Below are positions 5,949 to 14,905 of a stretch of DNA of 64,000 bases, piece after piece. Position 1 is the stretch's first letter, and each line of letters starts with the position of its first letter. This DNA comes from Furfurilactobacillus rossiae DSM 15814. GTDB taxonomy: Bacteria; Bacillota; Bacilli; Lactobacillales; Lactobacillaceae. The notes under the pieces were generated by a model that was given only the letters and a program-made list of their open reading frames with translations, searched no databases and had not been told where the DNA came from. The position numbers were made by a program, and so were the translations under genes. Location: contig NZ_AUAW01000005.1 in NCBI RefSeq assembly GCF_000428925.1, positions 1 to 64,000 on the forward strand, in the 5' to 3' direction.

Positions 5949-8531
5949 ATGAAAACTTTACGAAAAATGTGGGCGGCGATTAATCGCCACATGACGCTAC
6001 TAAGATTGCTGTTTGTGTTCTCAGTGCTTCTGTATGTGATTCATGAAGTGGGACGAGACATTCAACAAATCAGTGGGCAAGAAGTGGCAGAAACATTCTC
6101 GCAGCAAACACCAACTAGTCTGTTACTGATGTTAGTCGTAGGCTTTATTGCGGTTACTCCAATGCTGAATTACGATTTTAATATTGTTAAATTTTTACCT
6201 GGCAAGTTTAAAAAAGGGTATGTTATTCGTTCTGGATGGACGGTCAATACATTCACTAATATTGCTGGATTTGGTGGCTTACTTGGGGCAAGTTTGCGAG
6301 CAAATTTCTACAGTAAAGGTGCTACTCGCAAACAGATTCTGTTTGCAATTTCAAAAATTGCATTATTCCTTGTCACCGGTCTATCTCTGCTTTGTTGGAT
6401 TGCGCTCTTTCAAATTTTTGTATTGCATATTGGCGGCGTGTTTGCTCGTTATTGGATTTGGATGGTCGGCGGCGCACTATATTTTCCAACGGTGATGTTA
6501 GTTACCCACTTCACGGATTCAGAGTTTTTTAATGACTTAACACTTAAACGGCAACTCTCATTAATGGCCGGTTCTAGTTTTGAATGGTTGTTTTGTGCCT
6601 TGTTCTTTATTTTTATTGGTGCATTAATGGGTGTCAAAGTTGATTTTGCAGCTGTTTTACCAATGTTTGCTGTTGCCTCAGTTGCTGGGGTTGTTTCCAT
6701 GATCCCCGGTGGTTTGGGGTCGTTTGATACGTTTATGCTAACGGGGCTTGGTTTTATTGGTGTAGGTAAGGCCGATGCACTAGTTTGGTTATTGTTCTAC
6801 CGAATCTTTTATTATATTTTGCCATTCTTAGTCGGTGTTTTATTCTTCATTCAAGATACCGGTAGCAAGATCAACCACGCCTTTGAAGGGCTACCGATGC
6901 AGCTGTTTCAGCGCATTGCGCACGTATTTTTAACTGTTTTCCTGTGGTTTTCTGGTGTCATGATTATCCTTGTTTCAACTTTTCCACACTTGCAGGAATA
7001 CAACAAAGTCTATGGCGCTTTGTATGGATACGTTGTTTATTTTGCTAACCAGGCCATCAACATCATCATGGGTTTCTTATTGATTGGTTTGGCACGTGGG
7101 GTTAATTCGCGTGTTAAGCGTGCGTTTTGGCCAACGACAGTTGTGTTGATTATGGCTGCGCTGAACACAATGTGGAAGGACCCGTCTATCAAGATGAGTG
7201 TTTTCCTTGTCTTAGTGCTGGCGGCCCTATGGTTGTCTCATAAAGAGTTTTATCGTGAGCACTTTGAGTATTCATGGGGTGCCATGTTGTTTGATGGCAT
7301 CAGCTTTGTTGGTATTTTTGTAACGTATATTATTGTTGGCGTGTACAATACGCCTAATTATCAGCGGATGCATCATGTGCCGAGAGCGGCATTGTTTCCT
7401 ACCGAGCGTGTCTGGCTAAGCGGTTTAATTGCGATTGCAATTGCGTTGGTGGTATTGGCGATTGTCTACTGGTATATGCATAATGGGAAGTCGACAATCT
7501 TTAAGGTACCGTTCGATGAGGGTCGTGTCGCTCATGTTATTGACACTTATGGCGGAAACGAAGTCAGTCATTTGGCTTACTTGCGTGACAAACTTCTTTA
7601 TTTTTACACCGTTGATGATGAAGATAAAATGTTTTTCATGTATCAAAAGAAGGCTGATCGTTTAATCGTCATGGGTGAACCGGTGGGTGATCAACAATAT
7701 CGTGATGCCGCCATTGATAACTTTATGGACGTCGCCGACAAAGAAGGCTATTCCATCGTGTTTTACGAGATCGATGAAGATTTAACGATGAGTCTTCATG
7801 AAAAAGGATATGACTTTTTCAAGTTCGGTGAGGAGGGTTTCGTTAACCTACCTTCATTTAGCATGCAGGGTAAAAAACGAAAGTCTGACCGCAATCTGAT
7901 GAGTAAGTTTGATCGCGTCGGGATTACGTTTGAAGAACTTAAACCGCCGTTTGATGCTGATACGTTACACGAACTGCGAGTCATTTCTGATGAGTGGCTA
8001 GATGGTCAAAACGAAAGTGGTTTTTCGCTCGGCTTCTTTGACGATTACTATTTAGATCAATCATCTATTTATGTGATGCGTTCCGCGGAAGGTAAAATTC
8101 TCGCCTTTACGACGAACATGCCCACACATTCAGGCATTTCTTCAATTGATCTGATGCGTTATGGCAAGAATGCACCATCTGGAACGATGGACGTTATGTT
8201 TATCCATTTGTTGCAACACAATGCCGAGGCTGGCTTTGAGGACTTTAATATGGGGATGGCGCCACTTTCAAATGTGGGTGTCTCCCGGTTCAGTTTTATT
8301 GAAGAACGAATTGCACATTTAATTTATGAATATGGCTATCGTTTTTATGGGTTTCAGGGGCTCAGAAACTACAAAGAAAAATATGTGACTAGTTGGCATG
8401 GAAAGTATATTGCTTATCGTCGACGGAATTCACTGGTTTTCACTATGTTGCAAATAACGATGGTTGTGAATGCCAAACGAGTGACAAACAAGAAAGAGAA
8501 GCGATTGCTGATTTTTCATGCTAAAAGTTAG
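5949..8531 (+). CDS. mprF: Phosphatidylglycerol lysyltransferase/flippase MprF
   Basis: An 860-residue MprF. The N-terminal half is a multi-span flippase domain (hydrophobic segments through about residue 510, with the GGLGSFDTFMLTGLG motif at about 255-270), and the C-terminal third (about 540-835) is the cytosolic aminoacyl-transferase domain (DUF2156 fold: FMYQKKADRLIVMGEPVG, LMRYGKNAPSGTMDVMF, FNMGMAPLSNVG). It transfers lysine (or alanine) from aminoacyl-tRNA to phosphatidylglycerol and flips the product, reducing binding of cationic peptides. Length and layout are normal. GAGGGGAG precedes the ATG. It appears monocistronic. Confidence 0.93.
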   Translation: MKTLRKMWAAINRHMTLLRLLFVFSVLLYVIHEVGRDIQQISGQEVAETFSQQTPTSLLLMLVVGFIAVTPMLNYDFNIVKFLPGKFKKGYVIRSGWTVNTFTNIAGFGGLLGASLRANFYSKGATRKQILFAISKIALFLVTGLSLLCWIALFQIFVLHIGGVFARYWIWMVGGALYFPTVMLVTHFTDSEFFNDLTLKRQLSLMAGSSFEWLFCALFFIFIGALMGVKVDFAAVLPMFAVASVAGVVSMIPGGLGSFDTFMLTGLGFIGVGKADALVWLLFYRIFYYILPFLVGVLFFIQDTGSKINHAFEGLPMQLFQRIAHVFLTVFLWFSGVMIILVSTFPHLQEYNKVYGALYGYVVYFANQAINIIMGFLLIGLARGVNSRVKRAFWPTTVVLIMAALNTMWKDPSIKMSVFLVLVLAALWLSHKEFYREHFEYSWGAMLFDGISFVGIFVTYIIVGVYNTPNYQRMHHVPRAALFPTERVWLSGLIAIAIALVVLAIVYWYMHNGKSTIFKVPFDEGRVAHVIDTYGGNEVSHLAYLRDKLLYFYTVDDEDKMFFMYQKKADRLIVMGEPVGDQQYRDAAIDNFMDVADKEGYSIVFYEIDEDLTMSLHEKGYDFFKFGEEGFVNLPSFSMQGKKRKSDRNLMSKFDRVGITFEELKPPFDADTLHELRVISDEWLDGQNESGFSLGFFDDYYLDQSSIYVMRSAEGKILAFTTNMPTHSGISSIDLMRYGKNAPSGTMDVMFIHLLQHNAEAGFEDFNMGMAPLSNVGVSRFSFIEERIAHLIYEYGYRFYGFQGLRNYKEKYVTSWHGKYIAYRRRNSLVFTMLQITMVVNAKRVTNKKEKRLLIFHAKS

Positions 8532-8617
8532 TCCATAAAGTTACGTCATTTCGTTCGATTTTAAATTTGTATAAGACGCTCGTTTAAAGAAAAGGCTTTA
8601 TTTAAACGGATAGAATG

Positions 8618-8670
8618 AAAGAGGCTACTCAAACTGACAGAAATTTTCTGTCAGTTTGAGTAGCCTCTTT
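8618..8670. terminator. 26-bp perfect inverted repeat, shared terminator
   Basis: Arms 8618-8643 and 8645-8670 are exact complements for 26 bases, ending in A and T tracts. It lies between mprF (+) and the LOG gene (-), which converge, and can terminate both. The stem is unusually long. Confidence 0.9.
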
Positions 8671-8690
8671 GTTTGTGTAAAAATGTCACT

Positions 8691-9266
8691 TTAAGCGTGT
8701 GGCATCGCTGTCACATGTTTAAATGTCGCAAAGTAGTCAAAAATTTGATCAATGTAACTAGCGTTAACCATTAGCTTTAAGTCACTAAGTGGTAAAAATT
8801 CAGATTCCGCTGCGTCGACAAACCATTGCCACAGAGAGTCGTAAAAATGGTCAATGTTGAAGAGGGCGATGGGTTTTGTGTGAATGTCAATTTTGCTCCA
8901 AGACAACATTGTGCCCAGTTCTTCGAAGGTGCCAAAGCCACCAGGCAACACAATAAATGCATCAGACATAGCAAGCATTTTTTCTTTACGTTCGTCCATG
9001 GTGCTGACTTCTACTAGATCCGTTAAGTTGTTACTTTCAGTACTGATTCGTTTAAGGAAACGAGGCATAATGCCAGTTACTTGACCGCCAGCATCGATTG
9101 TCGCGTTTGCTACTGTGCCCATTAAACCATCAGAGGAACCACCGTAAATTAGGCGAATATGATGGTCGGCCAGATAGCCACCTAAGAGTGCAGCTTGCAC
9201 TGAATATTCAGGGTGGTTGCCTGGTAATGAGCCACAAAAGACACAAAGTGAATTGATTTTTGTCAT
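8691..9266 (-). CDS. LOG-family protein (TIGR00730-type phosphoribohydrolase)
   Basis: A 191-residue Rossmann-fold protein of the LOG family. The hallmark PGGFGTFEE motif is at about residue 108 and MDERKEKML precedes it; the N-terminus MTKINSLCVFCGS is typical. Family members hydrolyse cytokinin-type riboside 5'-monophosphates or other nucleotide monophosphates; the bacterial substrate is usually unknown. The frame opens at a TTG (9281) that overlaps the binding site GGAG (9276-9279); the ATG at 9266 is the better start. Confidence 0.88.
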   Translation of the reverse strand: MTKINSLCVFCGSLPGNHPEYSVQAALLGGYLADHHIRLIYGGSSDGLMGTVANATIDAGGQVTGIMPRFLKRISTESNNLTDLVEVSTMDERKEKMLAMSDAFIVLPGGFGTFEELGTMLSWSKIDIHTKPIALFNIDHFYDSLWQWFVDAAESEFLPLSDLKLMVNASYIDQIFDYFATFKHVTAMPHA

Positions 9267-9407
9267 AATTACGATCTCCAAACTAAGCGATGTTTCATAA
9301 TACTAACTTGTGCCCAGTATACCATAAGCGAAATGATGACTCATTTGCAGTTTATTAGATTAATTGGCGGATCAAATTCCCAAAACGAGTTTGATTGCAA
9401 TGAGAAC

Positions 9408-9450
9408 AAAAATAAAAACCACCCCTCGAATTAGGATGATTTTTATTTTA
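9408..9450 (-). terminator. Terminator of nrdHEF
   Basis: Read on the minus strand, AAAATAAAAATCATCC pairs with GGGGTGGTTTTTATTTT around a short loop, ending in T-rich sequence just past the nrdF stop. Stem is A/T-rich with wobble pairs. Confidence 0.6.
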
Positions 9451-9472
9451 CTGCACGTATTACTATAAGAGA

Positions 9473-10450
9473 CTAATTTTTCTTCTTACCACCAATATCA
9501 TAGTCTGAGTCGTTCATAGCTTCTACGTTTCCTAGTAGGTAACCATTTCCGACTTGGCTAAAGAAGTCGTGGTTAGAAGTAGATGTCGAAATTCCGTTCA
9601 TAACGACTGGATTAACGTCCTCAGCAGTATCTGGGAAGAGGGGTTCTTGACCCAAGTTCATCAGTGCTTTGTTGGCGTTGTAACGAATGAACTTCAAAAC
9701 ATCGTCCGACCAGCCGACACGGTCGTAAACAAGGTGCGTGTATTTTTCTTCATTGTCGTAAAGATAATAAAGGAAGTCATACATCCAATCCTTTAAGGAC
9801 TGCTGTTCGTTTTCTGTTAATTCCTTCATTCCTAGTTGGAACTTGTAGCCAATGTAAGTACCATGGACAGATTCATCACGTAAAATCAGTTTGATAATCT
9901 CAGCAACGTTGTTTAGCTTGTTATGCCCTAAGTAATAAAGTGGTGTGTAAAAACCAGAGTAAAACAGGAATGTTTCGAGGAAGACACTGGAGATCTTCTT
10001 TTTGAGTGGGTTCTCATCGTCGTGGTACAACGTATAAATTCGTTTGGCCTTATTCTGTAGTAGATCTTCAGAATCGCTCCAGTCGAAAATCTCATCGATT
10101 TCATCGGGCGTGTTCAACGTTTCAAAAATGGTCGAATAACTTTTGGCATGAACAGATTCCATGAACTGGATGTTGTTCAAAACGGCCGTTTCATGTTGCG
10201 TCCGAACGTCGCGACGTAGTGCAGCCATGCCGTCTTGTGATTGAAGCGTGTCCAGCAAGGTTAGACCACCGAAAACGTGACCGACTACCCATTTGTGATC
10301 GTCATCCAAGGTGCGCCAGTCATCCATGTCGTTTGAAACAGGAATTCGCGTGTCGAGCCAGAACTGCTCAGTTAGTTTCTCCCAAGTTGCTTTATCAATT
10401 TCATCTGAAACTTGATTCCAGTTAATGGCTTTATAATTGCCGTTTTCCAT
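9473..10450 (-). CDS. nrdF: Ribonucleotide reductase class Ib, beta subunit NrdF
   Basis: A 325-residue NrdF, the small radical-generating subunit of class Ib ribonucleotide reductase. It carries a dinuclear (Mn or Fe) centre; ligand motifs are visible around FMESVHAKSYS (about 97-107) and LILRDESVHGTYIGYKF (about 190-206), and the radical tyrosine region lies between. It makes deoxynucleotides with NrdE. AGGAGG precedes the ATG. A 265-base gap separates it from nrdE. No nrdI, the usual flavodoxin partner, lies beside this operon. Confidence 0.95.
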   Translation of the reverse strand: MENGNYKAINWNQVSDEIDKATWEKLTEQFWLDTRIPVSNDMDDWRTLDDDHKWVVGHVFGGLTLLDTLQSQDGMAALRRDVRTQHETAVLNNIQFMESVHAKSYSTIFETLNTPDEIDEIFDWSDSEDLLQNKAKRIYTLYHDDENPLKKKISSVFLETFLFYSGFYTPLYYLGHNKLNNVAEIIKLILRDESVHGTYIGYKFQLGMKELTENEQQSLKDWMYDFLYYLYDNEEKYTHLVYDRVGWSDDVLKFIRYNANKALMNLGQEPLFPDTAEDVNPVVMNGISTSTSNHDFFSQVGNGYLLGNVEAMNDSDYDIGGKKKN

Positions 10451-10715
10451 ATTGTCCTCCTGTGTCTGGTGTTTCTGAATACTATCAGTTAATTATGATT
10501 ATCGTAGAACGAGAAAGGGTGTTTGTCATTAGCGAATTTTGGAAAAATATATTCTCAAGAATCTATTGCGTACCCTTTGTATAGCGATAACGCGCTCCCA
10601 GACCTGAATCCTGTGCACAACCTGAGACTAGTACCGTACAAGCAAAGACCGCTTGTACAATACTAATCTCTTGTTGTTGCTCGGATTCAACCTCGGTCTG
10701 GTCACGCTCACCTTA
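10451..10715 (-). other. nrdE-nrdF spacer with hairpin
   Basis: No coding sequence is evident. On the minus strand GTACAAGC (10651-10658) and GCTTGTAC (10636-10643) form an 8-bp stem with a 7-base loop; no T tract follows, so it is not a clear terminator. A GATAAT-like element lies closer to nrdF, but without a well-spaced -35. It may be an mRNA processing or stability element. Confidence 0.4.
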
Positions 10716-12881
10716 CTAGATACTGCAACTTTCACATTCGTTTGCGCCGACTTCACCGTTGTTATCGGTGAAGGTACGAACGTAGTAGACAGACTTACAA
10801 CCCTTTTTCCAAGCATAGTTACGCAGAATGTTAAGATCACGGGTGGTCATCTTGTCAGTGCGACCATTTTTCCATTCATAGAGGCCTTCAGGCATCGTTG
10901 AGCGCATAAACAGAGTTAAGGCCATTCCTTGATCAATATGTTCTTGCGCGGTGGCATAAATGTCGATCACTTTACGCATGTCTGTGTCATAGGCTGACTG
11001 ATAGTATGGCAGGGTGTCATTGGATAAATATGGAGCCGGATAGTAAATTTTACCGATCTTTTTCTCTTGACGTTCTTCGATCCGGTTAACGATTGGATTC
11101 AAACTAGCAGTTGTGTCATTAATGTAGGAAATGGAACCATTTGGCGCGATGGCCATCCGGTTTTGGTGATACAAGCCATCTTTCATAACGTCCGCTTTTA
11201 ATGCTGCCCAGTCATCCTTAGTGGGGATAAAGATTCCCTTAAACTGGTCAGCTACTTTGTCTCGACTGGGACCCCAATCCTTCGTCACGTACTTGTCGAA
11301 GTAGGTACCATTTTCGTAATCGGATTTGTCGAATCCAGCAAACGTTTCGTGGCGTTCACGAGCAATTTCGTTTGATGCTTTAAGTGACCAGTAATTCAGC
11401 AACATGAAGTAAACCTTCGTGAAGTCAAGGGAGTCTTCATCACCATAGTGCATGTGGTTCTTTGCAAAGTAGGCGTGCAATCCCATGGCACCTAAACCGA
11501 TTGCATGGCTTTGTTGGTTACCGTACTGAACACTAGGCACAACATCGATATTACTGTGGTCCGTGACGTAAGTGAGGGCGCGAACCATTGCCTCAACGGA
11601 GTGGCCGAAGTCAGGGGAGGCCATTAAGTTAACAATGTTTGTTGAGCCAAGGTTACAACTGACGTCCTTACCAAGAACGTCGTATTCTTGCTTGTTATTG
11701 ATTTTAGAAGGAGTCATGACTTGTAAAATTTCTGAGCAAAGGTTACTCATGATGATTTTACCAGCAATTGGATTATGCAAGTTAGCCGTGTCAATGTTAA
11801 CGACGTAAGGGTAACCGGATTCCTGCTGAAGTTTGCTGATTTCAGTTTCTAGTGTTCGTGCGCGAATTTTCTTTTTGGCGATGTTCGGGTTGGCGACTAA
11901 ATTGTCATACTCTTTAGTGATGTCAACATATGAAAATGGTTTGCCGTATTCTTTTTCAACACTTTGTGGCGAAAATAGGTACATGTCTTCGTCAGCAGCT
12001 ACTAATTGGTAAAACTTATCTGGTACGGTAACACCAAGCGAGAGTGTTTTAACCCGTACCTTTTCGTCGGCAGCTTCTTTTTTGGCACCGAGGAAGCCGA
12101 TGATATCTGGATGGAAAACGGATAGGTAAACCACACCGGCGCCTTGACGTTGACCTAATTGATTAGAGTAGGAGAAAGAGTCCTCAAGCAATTTCATAAC
12201 AGGAACAACACCAGATGCGGCATTGGCGATACCTTTGATTGGTGCGCCTGCTTCACGCAAGTTTGACAGGTTAATGCCGACCCCACCACCAATACGTGAC
12301 AGTTGCAGAGCAGAGTTTATACCGCGACCAATGGCGTTCATGTCATCTGTCATTTGGAGGACAAAGCAAGATACCAATTCACCACGACGAGCTCGGCCAG
12401 CGTTTAAGAAACTAGGTGTGGCTGGTTGGTAACGTTGGTGGACGATTTCGTCGGCTAGATCCATAGCTAGTTGTTCGTCGCCGTCTGCGAAGAACAATGC
12501 ATTCATTGCAACGCGGTCGATAAAGCCTTCTAAATATTGCTGATTATCGTTTGTTCGGAGTGTGTACTGGGCATAAAATTTGTAGGCTGCCATGAATGTC
12601 TTGAAGTGAAAATCTTGTGCGTTCAAATAGTCGTATAGTTTTTCCACAAAAGAAAAATCATACTTTTCAAAAAAGTCACGTTCGATGTAATTGTTATCAA
12701 GCAGGTAATCAAAACGTTCGCGAAGTGAGCCAAATTTCACAGTGTTGGGTTCAACATTTTCTGTTAGGAAAGCGGCGAGGGCTTCCTTATCTTTATTTAA
12801 CGGAATTTGCCCGTTAACAGGAATGTTAATCTCATTGTTCAAGTCGTAATACGTGACGTCCTTTAAATCTTTTAATGCCAT
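10716..12881 (-). CDS. nrdE: Ribonucleotide reductase class Ib, alpha subunit NrdE
   Basis: A 721-residue catalytic subunit. Active-site regions seen include LVSCFVLQMTDDMNAIGRGI, SNLCSEILQV (catalytic Cys), MAIAPNGSISYINDTTASLNPI and the C-terminal redox tail ending CESCSI, which is re-reduced by the glutaredoxin-like NrdH encoded upstream. Start: the frame continues to 12932, but ATG 12881 follows AGGGAG at good spacing and gives the family start MALKDLKDVTYYDLNNEIN. No ATP-cone is present, as expected for class Ib. Confidence 0.96.
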   Translation of the reverse strand: MALKDLKDVTYYDLNNEINIPVNGQIPLNKDKEALAAFLTENVEPNTVKFGSLRERFDYLLDNNYIERDFFEKYDFSFVEKLYDYLNAQDFHFKTFMAAYKFYAQYTLRTNDNQQYLEGFIDRVAMNALFFADGDEQLAMDLADEIVHQRYQPATPSFLNAGRARRGELVSCFVLQMTDDMNAIGRGINSALQLSRIGGGVGINLSNLREAGAPIKGIANAASGVVPVMKLLEDSFSYSNQLGQRQGAGVVYLSVFHPDIIGFLGAKKEAADEKVRVKTLSLGVTVPDKFYQLVAADEDMYLFSPQSVEKEYGKPFSYVDITKEYDNLVANPNIAKKKIRARTLETEISKLQQESGYPYVVNIDTANLHNPIAGKIIMSNLCSEILQVMTPSKINNKQEYDVLGKDVSCNLGSTNIVNLMASPDFGHSVEAMVRALTYVTDHSNIDVVPSVQYGNQQSHAIGLGAMGLHAYFAKNHMHYGDEDSLDFTKVYFMLLNYWSLKASNEIARERHETFAGFDKSDYENGTYFDKYVTKDWGPSRDKVADQFKGIFIPTKDDWAALKADVMKDGLYHQNRMAIAPNGSISYINDTTASLNPIVNRIEERQEKKIGKIYYPAPYLSNDTLPYYQSAYDTDMRKVIDIYATAQEHIDQGMALTLFMRSTMPEGLYEWKNGRTDKMTTRDLNILRNYAWKKGCKSVYYVRTFTDNNGEVGANECESCSI

Positions 12882-12979
12882 TTTTCTGTCACTCCCTGAT
12901 TGATTTTTGATAAAAGAAAAGACGCACGCCAACGCTCCGCGTACGCCCGAGCCGTGTTCATTGATCGAATGATGGAAAA

Positions 12980-13207
12980 TTAAGCCAGCTTTGCCAGAAC
13001 ATCTGGACGGAAACCAGACACTGCATCGACACCATCTGCATCAACGACCGGCATTGCTTGAAAACCGCGACCCTTTAAGTAGTCGATCAGTTCTGGATGC
13101 TGATTAATATTACGTTCCTCAAAATCAACGTTATGTGCGCTCAAAAAACGCTTTGTCATCTTGCACTGAATGCAATTATCCTTTGTAAATACAACAACTT
13201 TAGCCAT
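12980..13207 (-). CDS. nrdH: Glutaredoxin-like protein NrdH
   Basis: A 75-residue thioredoxin-fold electron donor for NrdEF with the CIQC redox motif at about residues 11-14 (MAKVVVFTKDNCIQC) and the GFRPDVLAKL C-terminal helix typical of NrdH. It is first in the nrdHEF transcript. The longer open frame to 13339 runs through the promoter region and is not used; ATG 13207 has an AGAGGAAG binding site. Confidence 0.94.
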   Translation of the reverse strand: MAKVVVFTKDNCIQCKMTKRFLSAHNVDFEERNINQHPELIDYLKGRGFQAMPVVDADGVDAVSGFRPDVLAKLA

Positions 13208-13301
13208 AATGGCCACTTCCTCTCTCTGCACATTTGAACTTAAAAACTGGTTTTGCTGATGACCTAAGTATAGTGGCTGGAGATTGAAATGCAACAAAAA
13301 A

Positions 13302-13349
13302 ATACCATATTTTGTGGCATTTATACAATGCATCCACAAGATATGGTGT
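13302..13349 (-). promoter_or_regulatory. Paired NrdR boxes at the nrdHEF promoter
   Basis: CCACAAGATATGGTGT (13334-13349, + strand) matches the NrdR consensus acaCwAtATaTwGtgt at about 13 of 16 positions. Its near copy on the other strand, 13302-13317, matches at about 12 of 16. Centres are 32 bp apart, three helical turns, as usual for NrdR. A TATAAA -10-like element (minus strand, 13320-13325) lies between them. nrdR itself is not in the window. Confidence 0.75.
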
Positions 13350-13437
13350 CCTCAAAGGGTTTATAAAATTTCGAATTTTTTTCGTTACTTTTATCCGCGA
13401 TTCCATTATGATGAAAACAGAAACGAGGTTAACTTAA

Positions 13438-14058
13438 ATGATGAACAACCATTATTATACGCCAAATCCGGACGTTGTACACGACGAAGCGACGTGGAAT
13501 TTTCGTCTATTAGGTCATGAAATAATGTTTACTACGGACAACGGTGTCTTCTCAAAACGCACTGTTGACTATGGTTCACGGGTTTTACTGGATGCGGTAA
13601 ACTTAAACGACATTCCGTCAGGTTCAATTTTAGATATGGGTTGCGGGTACGGTCCTATTGGTCTTGCAATTGCTTTGGACAACCCTGATCGTGCCGTCGA
13701 GTTAGTCGACGTAAATGAGCGGGCACTAGCCTTAGCCAGGAGGAATGCAGAACAAAATCAAATTCATAACGCAACCATCTATACTTCCAATCAATACGAG
13801 AAGGTGACTAATAAATATGCAGCCATCGTTACCAACCCACCTGTTCGTGCAGGCAAGGCCGTTGTTGATGGCATGATTTCAGGCGCTCAAACGCATCTGC
13901 TGCCCAAGGGACGTTTAACCGTTGTTTTACAAAAAAAACAAGGCGCACCCTCTGCAAAAAAACTAATGCAGACAATTTTTGGTAATTGTGAAATTATCAA
14001 AAAAGATAAGGGCTACTATATATTGGAATCAATTGCGAGTGATCAGGCTAATGGCTGA
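13438..14058 (+). CDS. Class I SAM methyltransferase, RsmC/YbxB-like
   Basis: A 206-residue methyltransferase resembling the catalytic half of RsmC (16S rRNA m2G1207). SAM-binding motif I is LDMGCGYGPIGLAIA at about residues 64-78, the acidic motif II is VELVDVNERAL, and the substrate-amine motif NPPVRAG (about 138-144) is characteristic of N2-guanine methyltransferases. The gene overlaps tadA by 8 bases, implying a joint transcript. Lactobacilli keep this short single-domain form beside tadA-dnaX. Exact target is inferred from family. Confidence 0.82.
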   Translation: MMNNHYYTPNPDVVHDEATWNFRLLGHEIMFTTDNGVFSKRTVDYGSRVLLDAVNLNDIPSGSILDMGCGYGPIGLAIALDNPDRAVELVDVNERALALARRNAEQNQIHNATIYTSNQYEKVTNKYAAIVTNPPVRAGKAVVDGMISGAQTHLLPKGRLTVVLQKKQGAPSAKKLMQTIFGNCEIIKKDKGYYILESIASDQANG

Positions 14059-14569
14059 GATGAACGAAAATATGACGCCAACCATTGCTGAAGCGGGGAT
14101 GAATGAGGCACTAAAGCAAGCACGGATTGCCGGCAGTGTTGGTGAAGTGCCAATTGGTGCGGTAGTCATGCATCAGGGAAAAATCGTTGGACGTGGTTAT
14201 AATCTACGCGAACATGCCCAAGATGCAACATTGCATGCGGAAATCATGGCGATCAGTGAAGCTAATCATACACTTAACACATGGCGACTAGAAGATTGTC
14301 AGCTGTTTGTCACCATCGAGCCATGTCCCATGTGTAGTGGTGCCATTATCAACGCTCGAATTCCTGAAGTCTATTTTGGTGCCCGAGACCCCAAGGCTGG
14401 TACAGTGCGTTCTTTATATCAATTGCTGGAAGACCCGCGTTTTAATCATCGAGTTATTGTTCATGAGGGACTCATGGCAGATCAAGCCAGCACGCTTATG
14501 CAGAATTTCTTTCGGGCAATCCGTCGAGGACGTGGTGCAAAAAAACCGGGTTCACAACGAACAAAATGA
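14051..14569 (+). CDS. tadA: tRNA-specific adenosine-34 deaminase TadA
   Basis: A 172-residue deaminase that converts A34 to inosine in the anticodon of tRNA-Arg(ACG). Zinc-site motifs HAE (in ATLHAEIMAI, about 60) and PCPMCSGAI (about 90) are intact. The start is uncertain among ATG 14051, 14060 and 14072, none with a strong binding site; translational coupling to the preceding methyltransferase, which it overlaps, is likely. Next on the strand is the SRP RNA gene, then dnaX, the usual order. Confidence 0.92.
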   Translation: MAEMNENMTPTIAEAGMNEALKQARIAGSVGEVPIGAVVMHQGKIVGRGYNLREHAQDATLHAEIMAISEANHTLNTWRLEDCQLFVTIEPCPMCSGAIINARIPEVYFGARDPKAGTVRSLYQLLEDPRFNHRVIVHEGLMADQASTLMQNFFRAIRRGRGAKKPGSQRTK

Positions 14570-14607
14570 CAAGCAAAACACTAGCTTTTATGACGTAAAT
14601 AGCGTAG

Positions 14608-14613
14608 TATTAT
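14608..14613 (+). promoter_or_regulatory. -10 element for SRP RNA
   Basis: TATTAT lies 6-7 bases before the likely RNA start at about 14619. No convincing -35 was found. Confidence 0.4.
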
Positions 14614-14618
14614 TAATT

Positions 14619-14712
14619 GCCGAAAGGCCATGAGGCAAGGTCGTCCTCACGAATTGTGTCAGGACCGGAAGGTAGCAGCACTAAGTCCGCGACGGTTTGT
14701 GCTTCATGTTTT
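14619..14712 (+). ncRNA. ffs: Signal recognition particle RNA (small bacterial type)
   Basis: The nearly invariant domain IV sequence GTGTCAGGACCGGAAGGTAG followed by CAGCACTAAG is present (about 14656-14684), including the GGAA tetraloop and the symmetric and asymmetric loops bound by Ffh. It lies between tadA and dnaX, its normal place in Firmicutes. The ends (GCCGAAAGG at the 5' side, near TTCATGTTTTATT at the 3' side) are estimated. This short form of about 95 nt lacks the Alu domain. Confidence 0.88.
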
Positions 14713-14724
14713 ATTGAAATTAAC

Positions 14725-14770
14725 GGCGTTTGACCAATGGCTTTAACAACTGGTTGAGCGCTTTTTATTT
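14725..14770 (+). terminator. Terminator after SRP RNA
   Basis: GCGTTTGACCA and TGGTTGAGCGC pair over 11 bp (some G-U) around a 14-base loop and are followed by CTTTTT and more T. It lies between ffs and dnaX. Confidence 0.65.
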
Positions 14771-14905
14771 ATTTTTAAATACAAGTTGAGATTTGGAAGT
14801 ACTGGTGTTATCTTTCGGGTCTAAAACCTTTATACTGATTTAGAAGAATGCTAACGAAGTGCGGATCCTTCGCACGATAAGGAACATCAATATGAGGAGT
14901 TTAAC

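Noticed and set aside
10636-10658. Terminator between nrdE and nrdF
   Set aside because: The hairpin lacks a T tract on the minus strand.
14581-14905. tRNA or second small RNA near the SRP gene
   Set aside because: Only the SRP RNA and its terminator can be supported; no cloverleaf was seen.
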